From: Thraustochytrium sp. TN22
Lineage: Eukaryota > Sar > Bigyra > Thraustochytrida > Thraustochytriidae
Reading direction: 5' to 3'
Assembly (NCBI GenBank): GCA_013306675.1
Contig: JABLUY010000085.1
Location: 64,435-128,434 of the forward strand
Length of the DNA: 64,000 bases
In this document: positions 41,653 through 52,323 of the stretch, in pieces
How positions within the stretch are numbered: the first letter of the stretch is position 1
Layout: each line of letters opens with the position of its first letter
Made by a program: the position numbers and the translations under genes
The notes under the pieces: model-generated
Database searches by the model: none
Seen by the model: only the letters and a program-made list of their open reading frames with translations
Told to the model about the DNA's origin: nothing

Positions 41653-44600
41653 ATGTCGTTCGTGCGGCGGCCGGCCGCGTCCGGCGCGGACGGGAAGCGG
41701 CAGCGAGTGGAGGACGCGGCGGTTGGCGTGTTCCCGTACGTGTCGCTGCCGCGTGAGGTGGCGCAGCTGGGCGTGGACGCGCTGCGCGAGGGCAGCTTCG
41801 GCGTGGCGCGCGCGGGGCGGCTGCGCGCTGTGGCGTGGGTGCGGCGCGAGAACCATGTGCTCGTGTGGCCGCTGACCAAGAACAGGCGCGCCGCGGGATG
41901 CACGCGGCTGGCGGTGCCGCCGCAGGCCGCCGAGGAGACCGCCGGCGAGGGCTGCCACGTGCTGGTGTTCGAGCAGGCGCAGGCGCAGGCGCAGCGCGGG
42001 GGCGGCGAGGAAGCGCCACTTGGTCTGTTTCTGGTCTCGGCGAGCGGCGTGGTGTGCTGCTGGCCCAGTCTGGATGCGCGCGCCGTGCCGGTGGTGGAGG
42101 TGCTGCCGCTCGCGGCCGGCAGCCGCGTGTCTAGCGTGCACGGCGCCGGCCTGCACGTGGCGGTCGGTACGACGCGCGGCGACGTGCTGGCGGCCTGGCT
42201 GTCCAACGAGGACCTCTGTCTGCGCGTGCAGCTTTGCTCGGAGAGCCTGGCGCCAGGCACGGGCACGGGCGACGATCGGGATGCCGAGGGCACCGACGAG
42301 TCGCAGGGCGGTTTTGGCGCGGGCGTGTCGGGGCTCGTGACGCGGTTCTTTGGCTTTGCGGCCTCGCCGGCGCCGGCACGTTCCAACGCCAACGCCGCGC
42401 CAAGGTCTTCTTTGTCCTCGTCCTCCGCTTCGGATGGCCTCAGTGGCGGCGAGGCAGCGAGTGGCGCCACCGCCGGGGGGCGGAGTCGCAAGCTGTCCGA
42501 CGCATCCATGAGCCTGAGCGCGCTCGACACGGAGGTCACGGACGTCCTGGTGCAGGCGGATGTGGCCGCGGCGCGCGTGAGCGTCTTCGCGCTCTTTGCC
42601 GGGCGCGCGGCGCTCACACGCTGGGACGTCGACATGGCGTCCATGCAGGTGACGCGCGCGTGGCGCCTCGCCTCGCTCGGCAAGCAGCTCTCGCCCAAGG
42701 TGCACGCACCGCCGGAGGCCGTGCGCCTTCGCCGCCTGGCTCTGGCCGGCGACTGGCTCGTGCTCATGGCCGTCACGGCCCATGGCGTCACCCTTCACGA
42801 GGTGCGTAGTCTTATCAAGGGCCCGTATCTAGGCAGCTCCTCCAACTGCTTGGTGCTGCCTGACGAGGTGGAGGCCGCCGACATGCAGTTCGCGCACGGT
42901 CGCTCCGGCGTTGGCGAGCACGCGCGCTCCGTGGCGCTGGTGGCCTACGAGTCGCGCGAGGCTGCGGCACCGGAGCTACACGTGCACGCGCTCGAGTTCC
43001 CGCCGCGCCACGGCCGCGCGGACGAGATCTTCTGGGCCTCGGATGCCAAACAGGACGTCACCACCGGCTGGTTCGCGCTCACCGCCGGCGCCGATCGCGT
43101 CGACGGCCTCTTGCTCACCGCCACCTGCGTGCTGGGTGTGCGCCTCGAGCAGGTCGCTCCGGGGGCGCAGGCCGCCGGTGCGCCTTTGGCTACGAGGAAC
43201 GAGGTTGCCGGCGGGAGCCGCAGCAGCGAGGCCGCCTCGCCTCGCGGGGCCGTGGACGCCGCCGCCGCTGCGCGCCGCGAGCTGTACTCTGGCTCGAGTC
43301 AGGTCCCGCGCCTCTCGGGCCGGGCCGCGAAGGCCGCCGCGCCCTCGTCTGCGGGGGCACCTGGCCTGGCAGATGCCGACTCGGCATTGCATGTGCTGCG
43401 CCGCGTCTTCAACGCCTTCGAGCAGGAGGCCAAGCTGGGCCGCGACGGCATGGCCGTGGCCCGGGAGGACAATCAGTTTCCGCGCCTGACCGCCACGCAC
43501 GGCGCCCCGCTGGACGAGGCCGTGCGCCGCCTCGCCGAGTCCATCTTGGACGGCGACCCGAACCAGCGCTGGGCCGACCGCATGACGGGCCGCAGCGACG
43601 CGGACATGATGGACTCGGGCGCCGATGCGACGGGCCACTTCTCCGGTCGCCTCATTGAGCGTCACCTCACCAACAAGCAGGGGCGCTTCGGCTCGGGCGG
43701 CCTCGTAGGCTTCTTGGAGCGTGCTGGCCTGCTCGAGGCGCTCAGCCGACCGGCGCTCATGGGCCTGGCCAACCTAGACCGCAAGCTGACCGCTGCGCGC
43801 CTGCTCTGCAAGTACCAGGCCGAGGTCTCGAGCCGCGGCCAGCCCTCGGTGGCCAGCGGGATCTTCGAGAGCGTGCAAGAGTCTCTCGTGCGCCGGCGCT
43901 TCGACGTGGCCGCCAGCGGGTCGGCCTCCTCTGTTCAAGACGGCGCCGGTGCCGAGGCGCTGCGGGTCTACCTGGACAAGACTGGACTCTCCGTGGCGGA
44001 CCTCTACTACGCTCGCGTCACAGAGATCCCTGACACCGTCGAGGCCGTCGTGGACTGGCTGCTGCGCCGCGGGGGTGACGAGCATGCCCTGCACAATGTG
44101 GTGGCAGCCAACAGAATCGCGCTCCTTGCCCTGGAGCAGTCTCCTGTTGACTGCAAGCCGCTCCAGGCCCTGGCGCGGCCAGAGAGCCTGCTGCAGGCCT
44201 GGGCCCACGGCCGGTCTGTGATGAAATCGCTCCTTAGCCTCCTGCACGTGACGCGCCAGTGCGCCAAGATGCACCGCCAGGGCAGCGGCAGCAGCCGTGG
44301 CAACACAGGCCAGACCGTCTGGGAGCAATACCGCGACTTGGTCAACGTCTACCTATCGGGCAAGCGGAGCGGCGAGGCCGCCTCTGCGGCGACCAACGAC
44401 TACAATTGGCGGGACCTCATTGACCAGGAGGAAGCCTATGAGCTCATCGACGCGCTACACCTGCACGAGGCGCGCCGCGAGGCCTTTTGGCAGCGCCAAG
44501 CCGGCCTCTGGTGGGCCTACGATTTGGCTCGCGAGTTCGCCTGCCACGAGCAGCTCTTCAAGGCCTGCAGGGCGCTCGACAGTATCTCCCCGGACGAGTT

Positions 44601-45480
44601 TTACGAGAACAACCACACGCTGCGCGCCGAGCTCGGCCTGCACGAGTCCTTTCTCAAGATGGAACTCGCGCGCAGCGTGTGCTCGCACCTCGCGCTCCCG
44701 GAGCACGCGGACGACGCCGCGCGATTCGACCTGGTGAGCCCGCTTGGCGTGCGGCTCCTTGGCGCGCCGCAGAACAGCGCAGCACAAGGCGACGCCTCCT
44801 TTCCCGGCTGGCGACTTCGCCGCTGGACCGTGCATGCCGACACGGTTCGCTGGTCGCTCCAGGTGGCGCTGCCCGACGGCGGCCTCATGCTAAGCTTCGA
44901 TGGCACGAGCTTCCAGCTCGTCGCCTCGGACGTGCCGGGCGACGAGGAGCTCTTCCAGATTTTGCCTGTGATGGGTGGCGATGCTGGCGTCGCTGCCGCG
45001 TCCCCGCGCTTTGCGCTGCGCAACCGCGCCGACCAGGAACAGCGCCACCGCCTGCTCGCCTGGGACGGGGTTTCCTATCTCGGCGTCGACGAGGCTGGCA
45101 TCGCCGTCCCGGTGGCCTTTGCGCCGCAGCGCGACGGCTTTTCGCATGCCGCCCTGGACGCGCTTTTCACTGCGGGCGCCGAGCACCCGCACGCCATCCT
45201 CAGTGTTGTGGAGGACGGCTCTTTGAACGAGCCGATGCGTGCATTCCTGCGTCGCGCTGGTGGCAGTGGCAGCCTGCGCCGAGCGCCGTGCCTCGCTGAG
45301 CTCGCCTGGCTCGATGCGCTCCGTACCACCGACTACACCGCCGCGGCGACTCATCTTGAGGCGCACAAGACTGCGCTGGGCCGGGTCCGTGCCACCACCG
45401 ATGGGCCGGCCTGCGTCGTGCAAGACGAGGAGATCCTCGCCAGCCTCGCCAAGCTCTGTCGCTTGGCTGAGGCTTCATGA
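41653..45480 (+). CDS. NUP133: Nup133-type nucleoporin of the nuclear pore Y-complex
   Basis: A 1,275-residue protein with the Nup133 architecture. Residues about 20-520 look like the N-terminal beta-propeller (RAVAWVRRENHVLVWPL early on). From about 570 onward comes an alpha-helical solenoid: SGRLIERHLTNKQGRF then GFLERAGLLEAL (about 674-702), the middle helices up to LLSLLHVTRQ (about 868), YELIDALHLHEARREAFW (about 930-947) and a C-terminal helical end, LAWLDALRTTDYTAAATHLE then EEILASLAKLCRLAE. The length is usual for the family. In animals, plants and yeast Nup133 joins the Y-complex of the nuclear pore scaffold. A segment of about 150 residues (about 1027-1180, including WRLRRWTVHADTVRWSLQV) is beta-rich and not usual in the solenoid. 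The ATG at 41653 follows a GGC-rich leader. Reads as one uninterrupted frame. Confidence 0.8.
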   Translation: MSFVRRPAASGADGKRQRVEDAAVGVFPYVSLPREVAQLGVDALREGSFGVARAGRLRAVAWVRRENHVLVWPLTKNRRAAGCTRLAVPPQAAEETAGEGCHVLVFEQAQAQAQRGGGEEAPLGLFLVSASGVVCCWPSLDARAVPVVEVLPLAAGSRVSSVHGAGLHVAVGTTRGDVLAAWLSNEDLCLRVQLCSESLAPGTGTGDDRDAEGTDESQGGFGAGVSGLVTRFFGFAASPAPARSNANAAPRSSLSSSSASDGLSGGEAASGATAGGRSRKLSDASMSLSALDTEVTDVLVQADVAAARVSVFALFAGRAALTRWDVDMASMQVTRAWRLASLGKQLSPKVHAPPEAVRLRRLALAGDWLVLMAVTAHGVTLHEVRSLIKGPYLGSSSNCLVLPDEVEAADMQFAHGRSGVGEHARSVALVAYESREAAAPELHVHALEFPPRHGRADEIFWASDAKQDVTTGWFALTAGADRVDGLLLTATCVLGVRLEQVAPGAQAAGAPLATRNEVAGGSRSSEAASPRGAVDAAAAARRELYSGSSQVPRLSGRAAKAAAPSSAGAPGLADADSALHVLRRVFNAFEQEAKLGRDGMAVAREDNQFPRLTATHGAPLDEAVRRLAESILDGDPNQRWADRMTGRSDADMMDSGADATGHFSGRLIERHLTNKQGRFGSGGLVGFLERAGLLEALSRPALMGLANLDRKLTAARLLCKYQAEVSSRGQPSVASGIFESVQESLVRRRFDVAASGSASSVQDGAGAEALRVYLDKTGLSVADLYYARVTEIPDTVEAVVDWLLRRGGDEHALHNVVAANRIALLALEQSPVDCKPLQALARPESLLQAWAHGRSVMKSLLSLLHVTRQCAKMHRQGSGSSRGNTGQTVWEQYRDLVNVYLSGKRSGEAASAATNDYNWRDLIDQEEAYELIDALHLHEARREAFWQRQAGLWWAYDLAREFACHEQLFKACRALDSISPDEFYENNHTLRAELGLHESFLKMELARSVCSHLALPEHADDAARFDLVSPLGVRLLGAPQNSAAQGDASFPGWRLRRWTVHADTVRWSLQVALPDGGLMLSFDGTSFQLVASDVPGDEELFQILPVMGGDAGVAAASPRFALRNRADQEQRHRLLAWDGVSYLGVDEAGIAVPVAFAPQRDGFSHAALDALFTAGAEHPHAILSVVEDGSLNEPMRAFLRRAGGSGSLRRAPCLAELAWLDALRTTDYTAAATHLEAHKTALGRVRATTDGPACVVQDEEILASLAKLCRLAEAS

Positions 45481-45620
45481 TTGACACAGACTCGCACAGA
45501 AAACGATAACAAACACATGGCGACAGCGAAGCTATGCACGGCGATCGAGAGGCTGTACATGGCGATAGGGTCTGACCACCAAGCTTCAAGTTTGCCGCTT
45601 CATGATTGACACCGGTTTTG
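45472..45620. repeat. Direct repeat spanning the Nup133 stop codon
   Basis: The sequence GCTTCATGATTGACAC, which contains the last sense codon and stop of the Nup133 gene, recurs about 125 bases downstream at about 45599. ACATGGCGA words are also repeated through 45515-45700. The rest of the 573-base spacer to the convergent tRNA-synthetase gene shows no gene. Confidence 0.6.
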
Positions 45621-46053
45621 GACAGAACATGGCGAAAGAAAGGCTGTTGGCTCACCGGGAACTTTGCTGCTTGGCATGTACTTAGACACATGGCGACCTG
45701 AAGGCTGCAAGCCTTGATGTTTGAAAAAGACGCCAGCCACCATGGCGAGAGACAGAGGCTGCACCGTGGGCGAGCGAGGCTGCATGCGTTGATCTTGGAA
45801 AACGCCATCACGAGCTTGCACCAAAAAAGGATGCTGCGACGAGCTCGCGGCGAGAAAGAGACAGAGAGAAAAGAAGGCGAAAGCATCGTCAATGGCAAAA
45901 ACAAGTGGTCTTGGTGAGAGAAGGTTGAAACATCTCCAAAGGTCATCCATCTAGCAGGCGCACTGCGCATGGCGCAACCACACACCCATTTGGTCCCAAA
46001 TTCCTGTGCATCTTTGTCCGTCGCGTCGCGGTCTGTCCTTCCTTGCCTCCATC

Positions 46054-47664
46054 TTAGAAAGAGCGGCCCCAGAGGGTCCACTCCTTGGCAGGCTCGCCGC
46101 AGCCGGTAAAGCACATGGTCCCCTCCGGGAGCGGCGGCTGGTTAAAGGGAATGCAGAGCGTCTTGGCGGCGCCAGTGAGCTGACGCGACTCGCCGTCAGG
46201 CTGGACGTCCTCAGCAGCGTCCTTGGCACCCTTGCCGGAAGCGGCGGCAAGCTCCTCGCTGATGCGCTTGGTCTCCTCCTTGACCCATTCCTCGGAAGCG
46301 GTGGTAAGGGACCAGGGCGCGAGCACGAGGTTGCCGAGCATGAGGGCGTCAAGGAACTCGTCCCAGGTCCAGACGACAGAGAGCCGCGAGTCGCGCTCCT
46401 GGCGCGCGCGGTCCAGCATCTCGGCCTGGATGATATCCATGAGCTCGACGCAGCGCGCGCCAGCCTGCTCCAGGCTGCACTCCTCGCGAGCACCGTTGTC
46501 GCGGCGCACAAGCACGCACTTGCCGGCCGCGAGGTCGCGCGAGCCGACCTCGACACGCAGCGGCACGCCGCGCTGCTCATAGTAGTTGTACTTCCAGCCC
46601 GGGTTCTTGTCGGTGCGGTCGTCGAGCTTGGTGCGCAGGCCGGTGGCAGCCTTGAACACGCCGCGCAGCGCCTCGTCCATGGCGGCGCGCTGCGCCTCGT
46701 CCTTGACGTAGACGGGCACGCCAACGACCTGGAGCGGCGCCACGCGCGGGGGCAGCACCAGGCCCTGATTGTCGCCGTGGACCAGCACGGCCACGCCAAT
46801 GGTGCGCGTCGTGAGACCCCAAGAGTTCTGCCACACATAGTTGGGCTCGCCCTTTTCCTTGTCCTTGCCCTTGCCCTTGCTGCCCTTGTTGGCCTCCTCG
46901 TCCTCGCCCAGGTAGGTGATCTTGAACATGCGAGAGAAGTTCTGCCCCAGCGAGTGCGAGGTAGCACCCTGGATGGCGCGGCCCGCGCAGGGGATGAAGG
47001 CCTCCACCGTCGTCGTGTAGTCGCCGCCGGGGAACTTCTCCTTGACGCTCTTGCGGCCCTTGATCACAGGCACGGCCAGGACCTCCTCGTACACGCGCGC
47101 GTACAGGTCCAGAATATCCAGCACCTCGCGGTCCGCCTCGGCCTGCGTCGCGAACGCCGAGTGGCCCTCCTGCCAGAGAAACTCGCGCGACCGCAGGAAC
47201 GGGGTCGCGTTCTTGAACTCCCAGCGCACCACGTTGGTCCACTGGTTCAGCTGCATCGGCAGGTCGCGGTGGCTACGCACCCACTTGGCCACGCTCGGAT
47301 AGATGATGGTCTCGCTCGTGGGGCGGATCGCCAGCGGCTCCTCCAGCTCCGTGTCGCCCGACCGCGTCACCCACGCCACCTCGGGCGCGAAGTCCTCGAT
47401 GTGATCCTCCTCCACCGACAGGTTCTTCTTCGTCACCAGCAGCGGAAAGTACGCGTTCTCCACGCCCAGCTCCGCGATCTCGTCGTCCAGAAACCGCTGG
47501 ATGCTCTCCCAGATCTTGTACGCCCACGGGCGCAGAATATAGCACCCGCTCACGTTGTAGTAGTCGATCATCTCCGACTTGGTGATCACCTGCGTGTACC
47601 ACGTCCCGAAGTCATCCTCCTTGCGCACCGACACGCCCAGCTGCGTCTGCTTCTGCTTCGACAT
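46054..47664 (-). CDS. Prolyl-tRNA synthetase, eukaryote/archaeal type
   Basis: A 536-residue class II synthetase that charges tRNA(Pro) with proline in the cytosol. Motif 1 lies near residues 38-77 (GCYILRPWAYKIWESI). RPTSET is at 114-119, motif 2 at about 145-170 (VRWEFKNATPFLRSREFLWQ) and motif 3 at about 283-310 (GLTTRTIGVAVLVHGDNQGL then VLPPRVAP). The C-terminal zinc-type domain of the eukaryotic form ends CIPFNQPPLPEGTMCFTGCG and closes with WGRSF, where most relatives end in Tyr. There is no N-terminal editing or glutamyl-synthetase domain, so it is free-standing rather than fused as in animal EPRS. A Lys/Gly-rich loop (about 257-272) is longer than usual just before motif 3. No targeting peptide is visible. 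Start ATG at 47664. Confidence 0.95.
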   Translation of the reverse strand: MSKQKQTQLGVSVRKEDDFGTWYTQVITKSEMIDYYNVSGCYILRPWAYKIWESIQRFLDDEIAELGVENAYFPLLVTKKNLSVEEDHIEDFAPEVAWVTRSGDTELEEPLAIRPTSETIIYPSVAKWVRSHRDLPMQLNQWTNVVRWEFKNATPFLRSREFLWQEGHSAFATQAEADREVLDILDLYARVYEEVLAVPVIKGRKSVKEKFPGGDYTTTVEAFIPCAGRAIQGATSHSLGQNFSRMFKITYLGEDEEANKGSKGKGKDKEKGEPNYVWQNSWGLTTRTIGVAVLVHGDNQGLVLPPRVAPLQVVGVPVYVKDEAQRAAMDEALRGVFKAATGLRTKLDDRTDKNPGWKYNYYEQRGVPLRVEVGSRDLAAGKCVLVRRDNGAREECSLEQAGARCVELMDIIQAEMLDRARQERDSRLSVVWTWDEFLDALMLGNLVLAPWSLTTASEEWVKEETKRISEELAAASGKGAKDAAEDVQPDGESRQLTGAAKTLCIPFNQPPLPEGTMCFTGCGEPAKEWTLWGRSF

Positions 47665-50600
47665 GTTGCCTCCTCTGTGTAGTGCCCGCCCGTGCCGGTT
47701 GCCGACTTGCCCGAGCCGGCTGTCCGCCGCAGATCACACCACCGGGGGGGGGGGGCTGGCTGACACCGCCACGGACTGCTCCCTGCCCGTTCCGCCGCCC
47801 GCCGCCGCCGCGCGCGCCGCCGCCGCCGCCGCCCGAGCCGCCGCGAAGCTGCTTTCCCGCCGCGTGCCGCGCGCGGCCGCTCGATATAGGCCTCTTTTAG
47901 CGCGGCTTTCGTGCGCCCTATCTTGCATTCTCCCGCGGACGCGAGGCTATTTTATGAATCGAAGGACAATCGAAGGACAATCGAAGGTCATCGAAAGCGT
48001 CCGAGAGCGGTCTGACAATGAAAGCGGATCTTGAAATCAGTGTCTCGGTCATGTCGCGGGATCGCGCCTCTGCTGACATGTCTCTTGAATTTGCTTTCTT
48101 TGGACTTTCTCTGGTCTTGCAAGTTCTTTGCGTCCTTCGGACAAGTGGCAACGTCACTGGCACTGCGTCTCAGTCTCAGACCGACAGTGCGGCACGCTGC
48201 CCAGGACAGCGACTCGGAGGAAAGCGCACAAGTTGCGGTTCGCGTGCACGAGCTTCTGGCCGGGCCACCGCGGCCGTCGTGCGTGTGTGTGCGCCTACTA
48301 GCAGCGCCCTAGCGTGCCCTACATGGTTTTGCGGTTCCCGTGCGGGTCGCCTTGGGACATCTGGGAAATCATGATGATTGCGTGCCATGAGGCGACGCAG
48401 ACCCCGCGACGCACTAGCACTGGCCATGGCAGGGCTGCACACTGCAGTGCTGTGCGCGCCGCGCCGTGCGGCGCCGTGGGGCTTGCCATGATCGCTCGAC
48501 GGTGAGAGATGATGCTAGTGGAGCCCGAGGCGAACGGGACTCGCTTGGGCTCATGTGCCGACGCGCGGTGAGGTCCTCAAGCAGCCAGACAGCCTGGGCT
48601 ACGTGCACCGTCACAAGGGCGAGGCCATACTCGAGGTGCTCGAGCGAATCCTGCTGAGCTCAACCAAGCTCGAGGCTGTGTATGACTGCCTGCAGCAGCG
48701 TGTGCAGGGGAAGGAATCGCATAGTTACCAATCTTGTTTGGCTGATCAGCAGAGCAGGCGAGCGAGACTATTTGGCGCCAGGCGCCCTTGAACGGGACAT
48801 GGCGGCGCACCAGCGAGCGATTCACAAGCAACCAACGAGCGACCAGCGAGGGACTCGGACAGAGAGCTTGAGAGCAGAGCCTTGGCCCGAGGCCATGGGG
48901 CCAGCTTGAGCACGACGTCGTGTTGATGTTCTCGCGAGTTTCGGTCGTCAAGGGGAGAAGGCGGTGTTTTGGCTCAAATGATCTGCACGGCGATCCCCCT
49001 CGCAAGTCTTGGTTTGTTCGCGTCGCTCTAATGGTTCCCCGGGAAGCAGCGAGAGACCGCATTCAGAAGCTCTTGCTCGTGTTGGCCTTGTCGGCCCTCT
49101 TCATCGACCTGCATCTCGAGATCTGACCGGCGCTTGACCACAAGAAGAAGAGCTCATTGCTGCCTAGGGGAGGCGCTTCGGGTGCACCTTCAAGCTTCAC
49201 ATGCAGGACGTCGAGGACCGCCTCGTGGCTGAAGGAGCGTGGCCGCGCCTGCAAGCAGAGATCTCTTGGCACACACGAGGGCAGAGAACGCGGTCCCTAC
49301 GAGGCCCAGACTCTACCTGCCTGTCTACCTGCACACATGCTCCCCTGGCCGCGTGCATGGACAAAACTTCACACAAGGTTGGCTGCGCACCACGCGGGTC
49401 TACTCCCTGCAGCGCGTTGCTGATTAGCGTTATGGGACCAAACTTGCGAGCAAGCCTTGACGGCTCTCTCTCTCTCTCTCTCTCTCCAAAGCAAGCTTGT
49501 TTCCAGCGGCGTACCACATGTGCGTACCTCCCTGCCTGCAGCACGTTGCCGGAATGCGCCTTGCGTCCAGCCGCGGTTCGGATTTGAAGGAATCGTCACT
49601 CGTGGTCAAAGTAAACTGCTGCGCGGCATGAGCCGCCTCCGAGTCCGCGGTGGCAACCGTGGCGGCGGCTGACAGTGAGTGCGAGTGAGGCTCGGAGGGT
49701 GCCAGTTGCCAGTGATTAGCAAATGGCAGCCGCTGCACGTGCAGAGCAGCCAGGCCCGCGGAGAGAGCGTACTAGCTATGTGCCTAAGATCTTGGATCGG
49801 GCACTGCGCAAGCGCATCATCGCGCGCGCAGCTCAAGCTTGCCCGTCATCGCGCAGTACATGCTCTTCATTACGCACATCATGCGGTACATGGCGAGCTT
49901 GTCATCGCGCAACGCGCAGATCCGAGAACTTCTGCACGGCGCAGATCTTTGCGCGAGCCCAACACGATTACGCTGCCAACGAACCCGATGACATGTCCCA
50001 AAGCTCGAGCACGCGCAGGCTGCTATGCCGTGGCAGCCGTGCTACGTGATGAGCGCGTCCTCGCCGTCTTGTGACCACGGCCAAAAGACGAGGTACGCTC
50101 GCGTAGCGTGGATTGATGCCTTGCTTGGCCACTGGAGAGCGAACAGCTTAGAACGGCCCCCAGCACTGCCTGTGGCCCGTCCGCCAGAACTCGGGCTGCT
50201 CCCTGCTCGGCGCCTCGCTGTCGACGGTCCCAATTCCGCGGTCCGCGCCCAGGCTGCCAAGCAGTGGCCATGTGATGCTCGCAGCTCGCCGACTGGCGTC
50301 CATTCGTTGCAAAAGAGGGAGCCGTCCTCTGCGCCCACAACTTCCCACGCCAAGTCTCCCTCCAAGAGATGAAACTAACTAACTAACTGCGCGCCACGAA
50401 TCGCGACTGTGAGGGACCGGGTGCAGGGCCCAGGCCCGCACTCAGCGCTGAATGCCGTGCTATGCGCTCCAGTGCTACGCCCCGGCTCGGCGACCGGCCA
50501 GCCAGCAGCTGCGCAGCTTCGGGCCGCCGTCCATCATGTCACCTCGTCTTCTGAGAGCCACCCGTCGCCGCCGCCACCGGCGCGAGCGAGAGTCCAAAGG

Positions 50601-52323
50601 CGTCCAAGGCCTAGCCTTGCGCACCAACTGGCTGATCATGATGCAGCCTCATGAGGAAGGGAAAACTCAAGGGTGGAAAGCACAGCCGCGCGCGCCCCTG
50701 ACGAGACTGCGAATTCCCATTGGCCGCTGCAGCCTGCCAGCCTAGCAGGGCCTGACAGGCACGTGCCGTGTTGTGGCGCGCGCGCCACGATCAAGGCGAG
50801 GAGGACGAACAACTTCAAGCGGCTTGCACAAGCCTTGCAGCTCTGTCTGGCCTACGCCTGCCAGGCTGCCACCGAGTCTTGACAGTAAGGTGCTGAGAAG
50901 TTGGACGTGGATGAAAAATGCGCGAGATGAGCCGTGGCCGCACAGCTGGCGGCGTGGGACTTCCTTCCGCTGGCGAAGCTTCGAGCAGCACCCTGCCTGC
51001 CAGTGCCAGGACCTGCTCTGGAGACTGGAGTACCACGGCATGGGACTGCCAGGGCCTGCTCTGAAGTAGCACGGCATGGGACTGCCAGGGCCTGCTCTGG
51101 AGTAGCACGGCATGGGACAAGGCCAGAGGCACAAGTTTGTGGCTGGTCCGAGCGGAGGTCCCTCGTGCAGCCAGGCCGGCGCCGGCACGCTCCGCCCAGG
51201 GCCGCGCAAAGCACAGGCTGCTGTGCCTTGGTGCCGAGCGTGCGCCGTGTCACCCGCCGTTCACAAGTCGCGCGATGGGGCCTGGCGTAGTACATCAAGT
51301 TGTTTGCATCATGATCTCGCGTTGAGAGGGGCTCCAGCCAGCCAGGCCAGCCAACGTGCGCCGACTTCAAGTTGCGGCGGGCCGCAAGATCGACCACGAC
51401 TCGCTCGCATCAGGGATGATGTTTTCGTCGCCAGTGCCACTGGAGGCTGGAACGCTTCAAGGTGCTCGCGGTCAGCAAGGGACCTCTTGCTGTCGAAGGT
51501 ACGCGCGTCGCGTCGTGCGGCCGATGCCGCCGATCCACAAGCCCGCCACTCGCTACGCGCGCTGCGCGTCAGGCTACCACCCTGGGCTGCGCTCGCATCA
51601 GCCAGGCGGCACATTTTGGCCGCGCTCGCTCGGCTCGCCAGGGCTCGGCCCGGGCGTCTGCCCAGCGAGACCACAAGAGCTATGTTTCCTCTGTCAGGCT
51701 GCCTCTTGAAGACACAATCCGCCCCGCTTCGCGCTCGCCTCGCTCGCTCGCTCGCCTTTTGCCGCGTGCGTCCTGCTCAGCTCTGCTCGGCGCGCTGCTC
51801 GCGCTGCTCGTCCCGAGGGCCACCCTGCGCAGCCCGGCGTCAGCCGAGAGGCTCCTGCGCGGCTCGCGCCAAGTCTTGACGCAGCTCGCGCGGCGCAGCT
51901 CGCGCGCGGCGGCGCCGCCGCGTGCGGTCGAAGTTTGGTAAGTCAGAGTCATAAGCGAGAGGGGAAATGGCAGGGCGACGCAGGTTCCGAGGGCGTGGGA
52001 AGTCGCGCGTGGCGCGCGCTGCGGAGGAGGATCGGCTGCAGCGCGTGCTGCGCGTGCTGTGCTGACTTGGCCGGAAACCTTCCGAGTCCTACGCGCGTCC
52101 ACTGTCACCATCACTGCTGCGGCTTGCGTTGCTTGGTAGAAGACTGGCGCAAGCCGTGCGCACTCACTGCACTGCGCGCGCCGCCCAGGCCGGAGGCGCC
52201 CGGACGCGGCCGCGGCCGGTCCGAGCGAGCGACAGGCGGGCTGGCGAGCGGGCGAGCGAGCGAGCGAGCGAGCAGACCTCGAACTCGAGCTCGAGCTAGA
52301 AGAAGCAAAAGACAACCAAGAAG
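47665..52323. other. 4.7-kb divergent spacer, repeats and possible coding relics
   Basis: No intact gene. A G run lies at about 47745-47755 and a CT run at about 49471-49491. Two stretches have coding-like codon use: plus strand about 48555-48720 (EVLKQPDSLGYVHRHKGEAI then LEVLERILLSSTKLEAVYDC) and minus strand about 49063-49245 (RSFSHEAVLDVLHVKLEGAP then LGSNELFFLWSSAGQ). Neither is recognisable and both are short, so they may be relics. A GAGC run precedes the antiporter gene near 52250-52275. Confidence 0.4.
51000..51118. repeat. 37-bp minisatellite, about three units
   Basis: Units contain CACGGCATGGGACTGCCAGG and GCCTGCTCTGGAGTAG. The first unit is more divergent (CCAGGACCTGCTCTGGAG). 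Confidence 0.8.

Noticed and set aside
46006-47682. 558-codon plus-strand frame opposite prolyl-tRNA synthetase
   Set aside because: Antisense shadow of a gene with unmistakable class II synthetase motifs.
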